From NCBI GenBank assembly GCA_037013685.1, contig CM072887.1:49217154-49281153 (forward strand): DNA of 64,000 nt, written 5' to 3'. The position numbers and the translations under genes are program-made. This DNA comes from Acridotheres tristis (Eukaryota > Chordata > Aves > Passeriformes > Sturnidae). The notes under the pieces were generated by a model. The model was not told the origin of the DNA and did no database searches. It saw only the letters and a program-made list of their open reading frames with translations. Positions 23,701 to 35,935 of this stretch are shown one piece after another. Position 1 is the stretch's first letter; each line of letters opens with the position of its first letter.

Positions 23701-26700
23701 CCGAACGCTGAGCCGGCTCAGGCATCAGGGCAGTGCTCATGGTCGGCACAGCTGTTGTCGTGCAGTGAGAGTTGTCACACTGGCAGCTAAAATAAGTTTC
23801 CTAGTGGGCAGATTCTCCTTCCTAGTTCCTCTTTTAGCCTTTTTTTTGCCTCCCCCTTGCTTGTCACAGCCTTCTTCTGCCTGCTTGGCCAGCAGCTGGC
23901 CTGCTTGCTTGCCTCATTTTATCCTTCCCTCTGCGAATGAGCACTTTGCCCTGTGACCAGCCGCCAGCCAGCCCTGTCCCAATCACCGCGGCTTTCCAGC
24001 ATCAATCCTTGCTGGCGAACCCCGCGCTCCACAGCCGCTCTGGAAGTCACAGCACTTCACAGTGGCTGCCTGCCTCTGCTACATCTCAGTGCTCCTCTCC
24101 CTCTTTAAGAAGGTGTGGCATCAAAAGGGAAGAAGCGTTTGCCTTTGTTCTAGGAGGTTATTTAAGGCTGCCTGTTGCATATTTAAGAAATGTTTCCACC
24201 AAGTGATTAGCAGCCTACCCAGCTGTATCTTTTTTTCACCATGCACTTGGGAGTACACCCAATCTTTTGTTTTGTGCTGAGCCATTTGCACCTTCCCCCT
24301 GCAGTTCTTTTCTCTGGAAAGAGCCGAAGGCATGCTCATCTTGTGGGAAGAGCCATGCAAAGGCCCCCGGAACAGCTGGCCCCAAATGATCTGCATCCAT
24401 TCCTTCGCCCCACGTGGGACAGACAGAAGGGGCTCCATCTCAGCTGGGCAAGGCAGAGCGAGCTCCCCCACTGTCCCACTGCACTGTCTGTGTTTCAGAG
24501 AACGTGATGTGAGTGTACCACTTCACCTTGTCCCTTGCTAGCCAGAACAAACAGCACTGCAGCAGCTCTGGCACAAGACGAGGTTTTATTTTTAATCATA
24601 ACAAAATCAGGGAACTTTGTTACATAATGGGCAATGAAAGAAGTAATTCTCTAGACTTCTAAGAGAAACAATCTAGTTGTCTGTAATCCTCTACAGGCAT
24701 TTTCTCTACCTACCTTTTCTGAGGCAGCCCCTCCCCAGAGCAGGCAGGTGCCCTCTCTCCTTCTTCACTCAGATTGTACAGCATACTTTGCACACGCCCC
24801 ATGGAGCCAGCAGCCCACACATGTCCTTTGAGAGCTGCTGTGCTCTGCTTACATGGTGAAGGCTAAAAATGGCACAAGACCTTGGGAGAATTATTCCCTT
24901 AAGAACAACTTCCCGACATTTAACTGTGCCTTTTACTGTTTGTTTGTTTGGGGTTTTTTTGGCTTGAGAAGTAACATAGCTACTATTTGTAAATGTTTCC
25001 TCCTTCTTCAATAATGTTCTCCATGTCTTTCCAGTGTCTGTTGAAAGCAGAGGAAAATACCATAGGCTTCCGTAGCCATCATGCATTATAGAGTTGAATA
25101 AAATATTCACATACCACAGCAATGAGCAAGATACAGCAATGGGAGCTACAGCTTCAGAGTTTCATGAAAAATATTACCCATGTTTCTTTCTAAAAGCAAA
25201 AAAAAGGAGGGATGATGCTCTCTATGAGTAACAGGTAAACAGCCCATACTTCCCCAAGCACTTAATTTAAGGACTGCACTGTCGTCAGCTTTAAGGAGGC
25301 AGATGGTCAGTGACAGCTTTCCCAGTGAGCAGAGTGACTTGGTAGTCCTCAGGTTCAAACCCATCACTCTGAGGGCTGGATTACCAGCATAGCAGAGGAA
25401 GGCAAATTTACCTAAGCATCTTCATTCACTGATTAAAACAGCAAAAGGAGAAGACCAGAGAGGAATCTCTTCTTAAATTTCATGCAAATTTCAGTGTTGA
25501 GACTGGAAGTGACCCAAAGAGCCACTAATACTGTTACCGTCCCAAGGGGTATCACCAGCCAGGCTTGTCAACACACTTCAGTTCTTCCATTAAGAAGGCC
25601 CTAGAAAACCCCACAGCTACATTCTGCCTCTCTGCCTGCAGTTTTAAAACTTGACATCCTTTTCCTTAGGAAGGTGTCACCTTCACCCACTTAGAGACAC
25701 CATACAGAACTGACCTGGCTTTACCTGCAGCTGGAAGTCTTACACTGCCATCCTTAAAATCTAGTTTCAAGAAGCAAGCCAGTGCCTGGGTTAAGACCAC
25801 AAGCTTTCCAAAAAAGCTTCCTGTTCACTTCAGACCTTGATTGTTGGTGGAACAATTTGATACCAAAGATAGCAAATGCTTAAAACTACAAATGCAGAGC
25901 AGCCAGGGGTATTGTGTGTGGTTGAATAAGGGGAAGTACTTGACCTCGTGGCACCCTTAGTTCCAGATGAGCAGTCCTGAGCCTTTTGAATCAGTATCTG
26001 ACAGGTTGCCTTTTCGTCAGTGTTCATCCTTGAGGTTATGTGTCATATTTTTAACGAAATTATAATAACTTCATATAAATATTTGCTGATGGGTATTGAT
26101 GACAGTGGCTAAAGGAATGCAGAACAAGCAGTATGTACCCACAAAAAGCACGGTACAGCTGCTGCAGCCCATTTAACTTCAAGCCACAGAGAGAAAGAAG
26201 GAAAAGATGAACAAAGTATTAATTTTATGGAGAGAGGCAATATGCATTGGAGTTCAGTTTCCAAGGAATATAGCATTTAGATTAATCCTTTCTAGAGGCT
26301 TGTCTGTGAATAAGATGATTTTGTGAAGTTGGGAGAATGTGTGGCAGTTCTTAAGTCTCCCACAGTTTTCCTATATAACCTAGACAAGTAATTTAACCAG
26401 TCAATACTTCAATTGTTGGTGTTTTCTAAATAGCATTCCTAGCAACACTGCTCTGCATAACATTTTCATTCACTAGATCAGTTGTTTGAGTTAGTCTACA
26501 TAAATGTATATTGTATATGCACACCCCATCCCACCTTCTCATGCTGGTGCAGCAAACAAAAATCACTCTCATCTCTTGTAGGTACAATGTTTCTATAAGA
26601 GAAGAAGATGGCCAGAATCAGACTCATAGCTGACAAGCATTAAAGGGAGGCTCATAATCACAACTCACTTTCTATTTGGCGTCACAATGGGCAGTTTCAT

Positions 26701-29700
26701 CTAGGACTGACTAAACAGAGATGCAAGATTAGCTTGACAGCCTGTTAAGAAATCCATCATTTCCCCATTTTAGAAGGCTGCAAGTATGTGTTTTCTCCAA
26801 ATTTGCATGAGTCTTGCTCCTGTTATTAGAAACAACAGACGGAACTTGGGACACTTACCGGCAATCGACAGAAATGGACAAAAAGTTAATAAATAAATCA
26901 CCACTCAGCGTAAGAAAAGTCTCTAGAGTATGCTCGTGCAACATTTTATTTGCATGCTTTGAAATTTCTTCTTATTTATATTGGCATAACATTGATAAAG
27001 AAATGTTCGAAAGAGTTTTGCACAATTTTAATTAAGTTTTGTATATAAATTCGTAGTTGTCAGTTTACATGATACACCCTGGAGAAGGAGCCTTCTTTTT
27101 ACTGAAAGACTAAGATGAAGGTAAAACTTCGATTAAACTACTTTAGCCTCAGATAAATCTAATTGTAGACACTTTGATCTGACCTCAGTAGTTTTATTTT
27201 GAATATGGTAGCTAGTAATGTAGATTCAAATTTCACTGCTGGAGCAGAGAAGAGGTGTAGAAGAAATACTATTGCCTTCATCAGGGAATTTGTGACAAGA
27301 TTTTGAAGACAATTGTCATGGTTAACAGAATACATCAATCCCTGTCTGTGGGACAGTTGTTCCAGTAGCTATTGCCTGGCCTTCCTGCCATTCTCCATCA
27401 CTGTTTCTTCTTAACCCTGGCAGTGCACATCAGAGTTCCCACTCAGGAACTCAGCCTTGCTGGGCAGAGGTTTGTGGTCCACATTATCCTTCCCGAAAAC
27501 CCCCGTGATTAACCCAGTGCTGTACTGATTGCTTACATTTCACTGTTTTATGTCAAGAAATAGGAACCTAATATGAAGATTTTATCAGACATAGATACAG
27601 AAGCAAAAATTTCCTATCACTGGGCACTCATCTTAATGCTTGGCAGCTGGGATGCAGCATTGCTTTAGCTCAGACAGAACTGGCTTGAATTTTGCCTCCT
27701 TTCCTAAGATGAATCCACAATTTTCACATTTTAAATGTGCAAGGAACTGTTAAAGACTTTCTATTTTAAAAAAACCTTCTTTTTCTAATCTACGTAGAAA
27801 TAAAACAGCTGTTTTACAAGGAAAAAAATCCTTAAAACAAGTAATTCAGTTGCCTGACCAAGAATGAGAAAGGTCAAGGAATCATAGATGGAAAAACTTG
27901 CCATACTGAAGTCAATGACAAATTTTCCTCTTGTCTTTCTGTGAGGCCAGGTTTCCACATTCTGCTTGTGAAATCAGCCTGGGTATCATAACAGTTCTAA
28001 AAAGCAGGTAGTCAGGAAGAAAATGCATAAGAAAAGTAAACTGCATCTGAAATGGTTGAAAAAAATCTGATGTGGCACTTCAGAATTAAAAAGAAGCAAT
28101 GCTGTCAAAGCAATATTTGCAATATCATGTAAGTTCTGCCAAAACACTATTTCACAGGAAGTGAGAAACCCATGACATAATCAGGTGATCTGCTTAAAAT
28201 TCTCATTTAAAACAGACAACACTGAAACTACAGATTTTTGTTACAGTGAAATTTCTGTGTGAATCTGAGCTAGAGTAATTGCAGGCCTAGATTTCTTCTG
28301 CTGAATTTTTATCACTTATCTAGAGTTTTTTGGTGACAAGTTCAATATTCAGGTTTCAAAAATTTCAAAATATTTTGTGAAAGAAATTCTTCAGCCTCTC
28401 TTAGTGATTTTTATTTTGCTTTCTCTAAGATTTTTAACATAAGAATTTGATTTTTAAATCGTAATAGAAACAAGCCAATGATTGCAATGCTTCTTGCTCT
28501 GCATGTTATATTTCCCTTATGGAATGGATCAACACTTTCAAATAGGGCAGAGTACCTTTTCTGCACACCCTCTCAGAGGCACTGAAGAAATTCTAAATAT
28601 GACCAGGCTGCTCCCATGGCTACAGAAATGTTGTGAGCCCTTTCCAGTGCACCCAAGGACAGGTCCTTCACAGCTATCATTGACAGAAGGTTCAAGACCA
28701 AGTAGACACACTAGGTATTTTTTTCCATCATTTCTAGAGGGAGTAAAGACTAAGGAGGAGGCAAAAATGAGGGAGAAGCACCACGAGGGTCAGAGAAAGG
28801 GGGAAGAGATGGAATATTTGATCTCCATACGGGAGCCCATGCAGCTGGCCAGCAGCCCACAGAGCATGCACACAGAGAACAGGAATATTCCTAAAGGGCT
28901 GCAGCTTGTAGAGAGCCCACATCAGAGCAGATTTTTCCTGACAGCAATTTCAGTTCAGTGGAGTGGAGGAAGTGTGAGGCGGAAGGATTAGCAGAGAGAA
29001 ACCATTCTGTACTTATCATATCCACCTCTGCCACTCTATACCATTTGGAGTGAGTAGCAGAGTCTGGATTGAAGGAGTTGAGTCTGGAGAAGTGGAAAGG
29101 AAGGGTGTTGTTTTAATGTTCTTCTTTTTGTTTTCACTGTTTTAGTTGGCAATAAATTACGTTGATTTTTCCTTAAGCAGTCTGTTTTGCCCTCAATAGC
29201 AATTGGCAAGCACTGTCCCTGTCTTTATCCTGGCTCATGATCTTTCTCAACCCATTTTCTCCCTTTGTCCTGCAGGAGAAGGAGAGGAGGGAGGAGGGAG
29301 TGAGCAGCTAGGTGGGTATTTGGATGTTAGCCAAGATTAACCCACCACAGGCCTTTTTTTGCATCCAAGGACTTCTCCTTTGCAGGAAGGGGCAGAGATG
29401 TCACACTTTTGCATTACCCTTCCTCTGCCACCCAGAAGTACGGCTGGCACAGCCACTGACAGAGCGTGCTCCTTATCTGGGATTTGTAGCAGCATCTCAA
29501 ACTGAGTCAAGGATGTCTCTCCATAGCTCTGGCAGGGAATGTGGTCCTTGGCCTCTGTCAGAATCAGGCTGGGTCTAGCACTAGAGGACAACTCAGGACG
29601 TATGTGCTCAAGCTCCACGCTGTCCAAGCTGTCCTTCTCAAGCTGGTTTTGTGAAGAACTTCGTTCAGGTTGGGTTGTTCTGCCCCTTGGCCTGTCCACA

Positions 29701-29781
29701 TTAATTTTACCACGAAAAGAGTAATTGATTTTATGAAAATGATACTGCACCTTTAATGCGGGCTATAGAAGAATAAGGCGG

Positions 29782-29821
29782 CACGTGTGGCCTTTTGTTG
29801 CTGAACACAGCCATCTAGTGG
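29782..29821 (-). promoter_or_regulatory. CTCF core motif with neighbouring CACGTG E-box
   Basis: On the - strand 29810-29821 reads CCACTAGATGGC, a full match to the CTCF core CCASYAGRKGGC. Twenty-two bases separate it from CACGTG (29782-29787), the USF-type E-box. CTCF plus USF sites occur together in the chicken beta-globin HS4 insulator. Binding here is not shown by sequence alone. Confidence 0.45.
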
Positions 29822-29940
29822 CTACCTTTGTTTAGTTTGCAAAAGAAAACTGCTACTGCTAACAGAAGACCAAGAGAATGACTGAGCACAAGCCAGGAGA
29901 TTTCCTTCCTCGTACCTCACATAGAGTTACCCTGGAAATC

Positions 29941-29964
29941 TTGGCCATCTTGGCCACTTGGCCA
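29941..29964 (+). repeat. Three TTGGCCA units in tandem
   Basis: TTGGCCA occurs at 29941-29947, 29950-29956 and 29958-29964, spaced 9 and 8 bp apart. TTGGC is an NFI half-site. The cluster lies about 120 bp beyond the CTCF motif. Function is unproven. Confidence 0.5.
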
Positions 29965-31639
29965 TCTCAACTTGTGGCTATTGCCAGGCTTTCTAAAAAA
30001 AAAAAAGCCATAGTAAGGTTGGTGCACTGAATGCCCATCAATACCAAATGGGTAATACCTGACAGAAATGGCAACAGTTCTATTACTCCTTGTATTAATT
30101 CAATATTTATGTGAATACATAGCTACAAAAATCCCATACACAAACACTTAGTATCCTGGTGTACTTTTGATCCTTTTCTTTTTACATAACGGGTTCATTT
30201 CCTAAATAAAATACGTTTTTACTTATTTTCAAAAAAAATCCTGGGATATTTTAATATTTCCACTTTGGCTGGAGAAATGTTGACTCAAGAGTCTTAAAGA
30301 CATGCAAAAAAAAAACGAAATAAAAAAGAACACAAGTATTTAACAGCTTTATTTCATATAAATTTCTTCACACATCCTAAACAGGCCATGTAGGCACATT
30401 TACTATTTAGCTATTAGTCAAATCATGAAATAATAAAAAGGAGCTGCGAAAGAAACTGCAGAAATGTCTGACAACAATCAAATCATGCCCATGCACCATG
30501 CAGAGGATGGCAGAGTGAGGAATGGGTGTATTTCAGCCAGACAAAAGGAACAGCAGTTGTGGTCACTTATGCCCAGCCTTAGGTCCCCCAGTGCTCCACT
30601 GCCTGTGTGCTGGAGGAGCTATTTAGGGGCCCCACAAAGCTGTAGTGCTACAGAGCAGCACGTGAAAGGAGGCAGGACTCCCCACCCCATCTCTTAATGC
30701 TGTTTGCTTTAACCAGGGAGACACAATGCACTCTAGATCTTTAAGTGTCAAAAGTAAATTAAACAGAATAACCTTTAGCAGCTATGTGTGTAATCTCATG
30801 CCAGTGCAGTTTGCTCTACCTTGTGTGGCAATCTGTTTAGAGAAACAAATCAACATTTTAATATGGATGCATATTAATGAGCCAAATCCTTTTTTAGCAG
30901 ATTATAGACACATCATACAGCCCTTTCAGGCACATGTTGTTAACATAGGAGAATATATGGATTTATACATATGGATTATATGGCTTGTGAGAATAATGTA
31001 GAAATCTAGGGTCAGAGGAAGCATTCCAGTCCTGTGGTTTAACCTCCTGCATCACATCAGCCATTTGTTTCACTGTCAGCCTTTTCTTTGATTGCAAATG
31101 AGCATGAATATTATTCCTGCAATGGGAAATACCAGTTACAAATTGTACTGAGCTGAGAACATCCTACAATCCTAAGAACATAGTATTGATACACTGTGAT
31201 CTTCACATCAAGATTTCCAGTGAGAAGGAAGGGCTTCAGGGCCTTCCTGTTGAAAGTTCTCTTATTTTCGTGCTACTTAATGTCACTGAGCTTTCAAGCG
31301 TTATAGGCTGGCTGGGTACTGACCCCACAGGTCTGTATGTGTGTGTGTGCTCAGCTTCTGAAAAAAGCTACAGCTCAAAGCAGTGAGCGGGGTCACAGCC
31401 CACAGCTCCTCTGAGGACAAGGTTCAGCGGCAGTGGGCTCTTCACCTGCAGCAAGACCATGGCATTTTCCTCATCTTGGGGAGAAGTCTCCAATCCACGT
31501 GTCTGTCCTCATCTGGAGAAGGCCGAGCTTTAAGTCCAAGCTACTCCTGGGACCCCGTCCCAAGTTCCGTATGAGTAGTATGCGGCAATCAATCAACCGG
31601 ACAAGGCAGTTTCCAAGCTGTTGCCTGGATGCTCCTAAT

Positions 31640-32110
31640 CCCTTCTTTTGCGCAGATGAGGGCAACGAAGCCGGGATCGCCGCTCGGGAGCCCGGTGGCC
31701 GCCACGAAGGAGCGCGGCTCCACCCGTGCACCGTCCCGCGGCGTGGGGGCTGCTGCTGCTCCGGTCCGGCCCGGCCCTTCGTGCCGCTTAACACTGCATA
31801 GGGAAGCGAAAAGCTCTGCCCGCTCCCCTATGGCCGTGCCAAAGGCCCAGGCTTGGACCAGCTGTTCAAAGGCCGACCGCCCAAAGCGGAAAGGCATCTG
31901 CACGCCTTTGCTCCGCCTTCGCCTCGGTGCTGAGGCCGGCCCGGCTGGCGAGGCCCGGCCCTGCCTGTGGTGCCGGCGGCGGTGCCGGCAGGGGGCGGGC
32001 GCGGGCGGGCAGGCGCCGTGGGAAGGGGCGGTGGAAGAGCAGCGGGCCGGTAGCAGCCGCGTCCCGGGAGCGGCTCCGCTCGGCACTGAGTGCATATAGC
32101 AAAACGCTGC
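31640..32110. promoter_or_regulatory. Orphan CpG island, putative promoter
   Basis: By eye there are about 50 CpG dinucleotides in about 470 bp, in a window that is otherwise AT-rich and CpG-poor. GC boxes include GGGGGCGGGC at 31991-32000 and GGGGCGGTGG at 32025-32034. No TNFAIP3 or PERP exon is near: TNFAIP3 ends 22 kb before it and PERP's first exon is beyond 64 kb. Open frames on both strands are a by-product of few stop codons in GC-rich DNA and show no known domain. A CAG|GTACTG donor-like site at 32133-32138 could end a non-coding first exon on the + strand. A lncRNA promoter is the most plausible reading; an enhancer-type island or a GC-rich retrocopy are alternatives. Confidence 0.6.
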
Positions 32111-32384
32111 TCCGTCCTCTGGCAGAGATAGGCAGGTACTGCCCTCTCTGCCTCATCTCCTTTCCCCTCCTCTCCCTTCTCCTCTCCATCTCTTCCTTTC
32201 CTCTTCTGCTCCTTCCCTGGGCCACTGAAGTATTTCTGACAGCCTTTGCCCAGCCCAGCCCTCCTTTCTACATGGCAGCTTTCTTGTGTCCGGCTGTAAA
32301 GGTTTGCCCACTCTCGTAGCACTGGCCAAAGGAAACAGTACTTTGCCATCTAAAAAGGAGCAGGTATGAAGCAGCAGTAATTCC
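32111..32384. other. Pyrimidine-rich stretch after the CpG island
   Basis: Rich in CT runs (CTCATCTCCTTTCCCC and similar, near 32151-32220) and poor in CpG. No gene is recognised in it. Confidence 0.5.
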
Positions 32385-33155
32385 AGAGGGACCTTACACG
32401 CTTGACATATGAACCTCCTGACGTTCAACAAGGCCAAGTGCCAGGTCCTGCTTGTGGCTCAGGGAAGTCCTAAGCGCAAGCACGGGCTTGGTGAAAAATG
32501 GGTCGAGTGCAGCCCTGAGGAGGACGCGGGGGTGTTGGTGGATGAAAAGCTTGATGTGACCTGGCAATGTGCATTTGCAGCCCAGAAAGCCAAATATGCC
32601 CTGGACTGTGTCAAAAGCAGCAAGGCCAGAGAGGGGTTTCTTTACCTCTGCTCTCCACCTGGAGTACTCCATCCAGCTCTGGAGTCCCCCCACATAAGAA
32701 GGCCGTGGACTTGTTGGAGTGAGTTCAGAGAAGGGCCACAAAGATGATCAGAGGGATGGAGCCTCTGGGTAAGAAAGTTGGAGTTGTTCAACTAAGAGAA
32801 GAAAGAGAAGGCTCTGGGGAGACCTTACGACATCCTTCCAGTACCTAAAGGGGGTCTACAATAGAGCTAGAGAGAGACTTTTTACAAGGACATGAGGAAT
32901 GGACAAAGGGGAATGGCTTCAAACTGAAAGTAGGTTTAGGTTAGATATAAGGAAGAAATTCTTTACTTTGAGGGTGGTGAGGCACTGGCACAGTTTGCCC
33001 AGAGTTGTGGATGGTCCATCCCTGGAAGTGTTCAAGGCCAGGTTGGATGGGGCTTTGAGCAATCTGGTGAAGTGGAAAGTGTCCCTGCCCATGGTAGGGT
33101 GGTTGGAACAGGATGACCTTTAAGGTCCCTTCCAACCCAAACCATTCTGTGATCT
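32385..33155 (+). mobile_element. CR1 LINE, 3' part with decayed reverse-transcriptase end
   Basis: This is the longest transposon in the window. The translated + strand at 32409-32747 shows the C-terminal end of the CR1 ORF2 protein (FNKAKCQVLL, GVLVDEKLDVTWQC, AQKAKYALDCVK). The frame then breaks. The nucleotide match continues through GGCACAGTTTGCCCAGAG and GGTTGGATGGGGCTTTGAGC to the CR1 tail TTTAAGGTCCCTTCCAACCC near 33118-33137. It is 5'-truncated and frame-broken, so inactive. The 5' boundary is approximate. Confidence 0.92.
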
Positions 33156-35784
33156 TACATCAAAAAAAGTTTGTCATTTGGCATGGCAAATCTCCCCGTG
33201 GTATCATTCATAATTCAACACCTATTTCCACAAAAGCTGAAAGTAGCACTTGCTGCAGTCTGTGGTACCTTCAAAGAGCAGCTCACTGTTTAAGTGCCTC
33301 ACTGTGATGGCTTGGAGTCACTGTGGGCTTGACACTATCACTTAGTTCACAGCCCTTCAGTATATTTATGCCTGCAGTTTGCTCATCAATATTCTCTGAA
33401 CTTTTGTATCAGAAGTAATGTCATTAAGTCTGTCAAGGACACTGTCCTAAAGCAGATAAGGCCTTGCATGGGAAAAGTGATTCAAATTAATTTGGTGAAT
33501 GACTGATTTAACCATATTAGGAGGATCACGGGTTTTCATGCAGTGTAAGCTCTTAGGGCCACCATCATGTATTTCTTCAAGCAAAGGAAATAATCTGGGG
33601 TTTTTGTCTAATTCAGTCTGAGTTACATCATCCAATGTACTGGAAGTTCCCTGCAGGTTCAACTACCCGTGTTGCTTCTAATGCAACATACAGGTACTTT
33701 CCCACTTCTCCCACTGCTGTGGCATGGTGTAAAGCAGCTCCTTTATTATAATCCAAAGTTAGAGAGAGAAAGTTGGAGAGATGAGAAATAAATTACTGTA
33801 CATATTGGTGAAATTGGATTCTCTGAAAGAGAGCTGCTACAGTGAACACACTTCTGTAAATCTTTTCCAAAGAGGTTTGCAGATACAAAATTAATCCCCA
33901 GTGCCAAATCCAGGCCACCTTGTTCCTTTTCCAAGTCTGGCCTAACTCCAAAGTTAGGGCAGTGAAGTGTGACTGGCAGAAAAGTGAGATGAGGAAACAG
34001 TATTTCAGTGTGGAGTTGCAACTCTTTGTATGAATCCCTTTGATCTTGTTCTCCCTCCTGCACGGGGGCGAGGCAGCATACTGTGACTATGGCTCCAACA
34101 AAGGGAAGCAGAAATTAATCTCAAATTACTGGGACACTTTATCTTTTCTTCAGCCTGTGAACGTGCCCAACCAATTTGAGGAGACATCAGCTTCCACCAA
34201 GGATATAATCATGGGTTATTGCCTCAGTGCAGAGGAGCTTAGGAGTTGGAGAGCTGTACATGATTTCTGCTTTCTGTTCATGCAGCAATGCAGGATGGGA
34301 AGATTGACAGGTGTTTTCTGTCTGAAACCACCCCAGTTTGGGTGGAGCAGGCCTCACAAGGCTTCACTTGGCAGATTCACTCTGTCATGAAGCCAGTGGA
34401 AGCAAATTAAGCTGCCTGGAGTTGCTACAAATAGATATTAATCTCTGCCTCAATTGTGATTAACTCCTTAATGCCATGCTGCCTTACTAAACAATTTGTT
34501 AATCAGCCGTAAACACGGGTCTCTAAGAGCTCACTGCCCCTCCTGCAAGCACACAAGCAGTGACTCTTCTTCCCAAGTCAATGGCTTTTATTGCCATAGG
34601 GACTGGACAGAAATGGTACCATCTCCTTGCCCCAGGACTAGCACAGAGCTCCAGTCAGAGGCAGTAGCTGAAGAAGACAGCTCCAGGATAAAGAATGTAT
34701 CCAACAGAGATGGAGATCTCCATCACAGTTCTTAAAGTGCTTTTAGAATAAAGACAGTGCCTGACGGTGTTTGCTCATGCTGCTTTTGTGCCTTTGGGAG
34801 GCCTGAAGCTGATTCCCTGTGCAACAGATAATCAAAATGGGGTTATGACATGGTTGAGATTTTCAGTAACTGAACAGGAGCCAGAATGTGTCTATACAGC
34901 TGAAATTGTATCATTAGACATGATTAATGTTGTTCCTATATTGATTGGAAAGGAATGATTTAGGTAAATACTTTATCCCTAACTCAGGGAGCACTCACAT
35001 TAAGTGATTTTATTCTAATGTCTGTAATTCTGCAACCTTTTGGTATGCTTATTCCTGCAGTTTATTCCTCTCTCTCTTCAATATTGGGCAGAAAGATGGA
35101 GATATTAAAAAGACATAGGTAATAAATGGTGCGCTGTCAGAATGAAGCATGCATGTTCAGATTAACAAACTCCCGTTCAGCTGCTCTCTGTTCCTGAAGG
35201 TTTCTAAATACCGAAAGTACCTTGTTTTTTGACAGGCTCCAGCAAGTAGAGTTGTCACAATGCCCAGGGAGCCTGAGGTTCAGCCATCTCCCACAAAATA
35301 CATGGCCATAGCACTTTCTTTCGTGCTGAGTCTCACGGCTTCACATCCCACTGGTCAGCAGAGGCGGCACCATTTTGCAGCACAGCAATGGAGATGCTCG
35401 TGTTGCAGAGCAGGGAGAGAACCAGGAAACTGAATTATCACCACCCTTGTCCATGAACACGAATGTATGCATATAATCATGTCTATGTACCAGTTCTTAA
35501 ATGTATAACCAGCACTTAGATAAAAGACAGAATCTTAGACAGAATCCCTAAGACGTGCAAGGCATGCTAATCTCTGAGACCGGGGCACATACCTTCCATC
35601 TCTTGCTTTGCTGTTTTACTTACCTTTATTCTTTCTTAGTGTTCCCACCTCAGGAGGGAGTGTAAGTGCCACCTGGCAGAAAGATGTAGTGATTAAAACC
35701 ACCCTGCACCTTGTCCTAGCATTACATGCCCATGTAAAAAAATCTCCCTCTTTTTTACAAGCTTTCTTTAACTACTGGAAAGCG

Positions 35785-35935
35785 CCAGTGAGGTGTCCCC
35801 TGGAGCCTTCTCCAGGCTGAACAACCCCAGCTCTCTCAGCCTTTCCTTCAAGGAGAGGTGCTCCAGCCTTCTGATCTCCTTCATGGCCCTCCTCTAGACC
35901 AGCTCCAACAGATCTGTCAAACCACTCTATGGTTC
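35785..35935 (-). mobile_element. CR1 LINE fragment
   Basis: GGAGCCTTCTCCAGGCTGAA, CCCAGCTCTCTCAGCCTTTC and GAGAGGTGCTCCAGCC are the reverse complement of CR1 3'-region sequence. It ends near CCACTCTATGGTTCTATG, which resembles a CR1 terminal repeat in the other orientation, so two fragments may meet here. Confidence 0.8.

Larger units (their letters stand above)
9531..31639. other. Gene-poor intergenic DNA between TNFAIP3 and the CpG island
   Basis: No coding gene is supported here. Open frames are short, lack recognisable domains and are not joined by convincing splice sites. Recognised contents are a kappaB palindrome near 9883, a CR1 tail (11.2-11.6 kb), a T22 run at 13832, an ERVL LTR fragment (14.5-14.8 kb), and a CTCF/E-box pair near 29.8 kb. 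Enhancers cannot be recognised reliably from one sequence. Confidence 0.65.

Noticed and set aside
23366..23956. Open frame of 196 codons on the + strand, the longest outside TNFAIP3 exon 7
   Set aside because: The translation is low-complexity (Leu/Pro/Ser/Cys-rich) with no recognised domain, and overlapping frames on the other strand are similar. No splice or promoter support.
31589..32225. Several long overlapping open frames on both strands (112-173 codons) in the GC-rich segment
   Set aside because: They lie in a CpG island where stop codons are rare, overlap each other on both strands and have no recognisable domain. They are best explained as chance frames.
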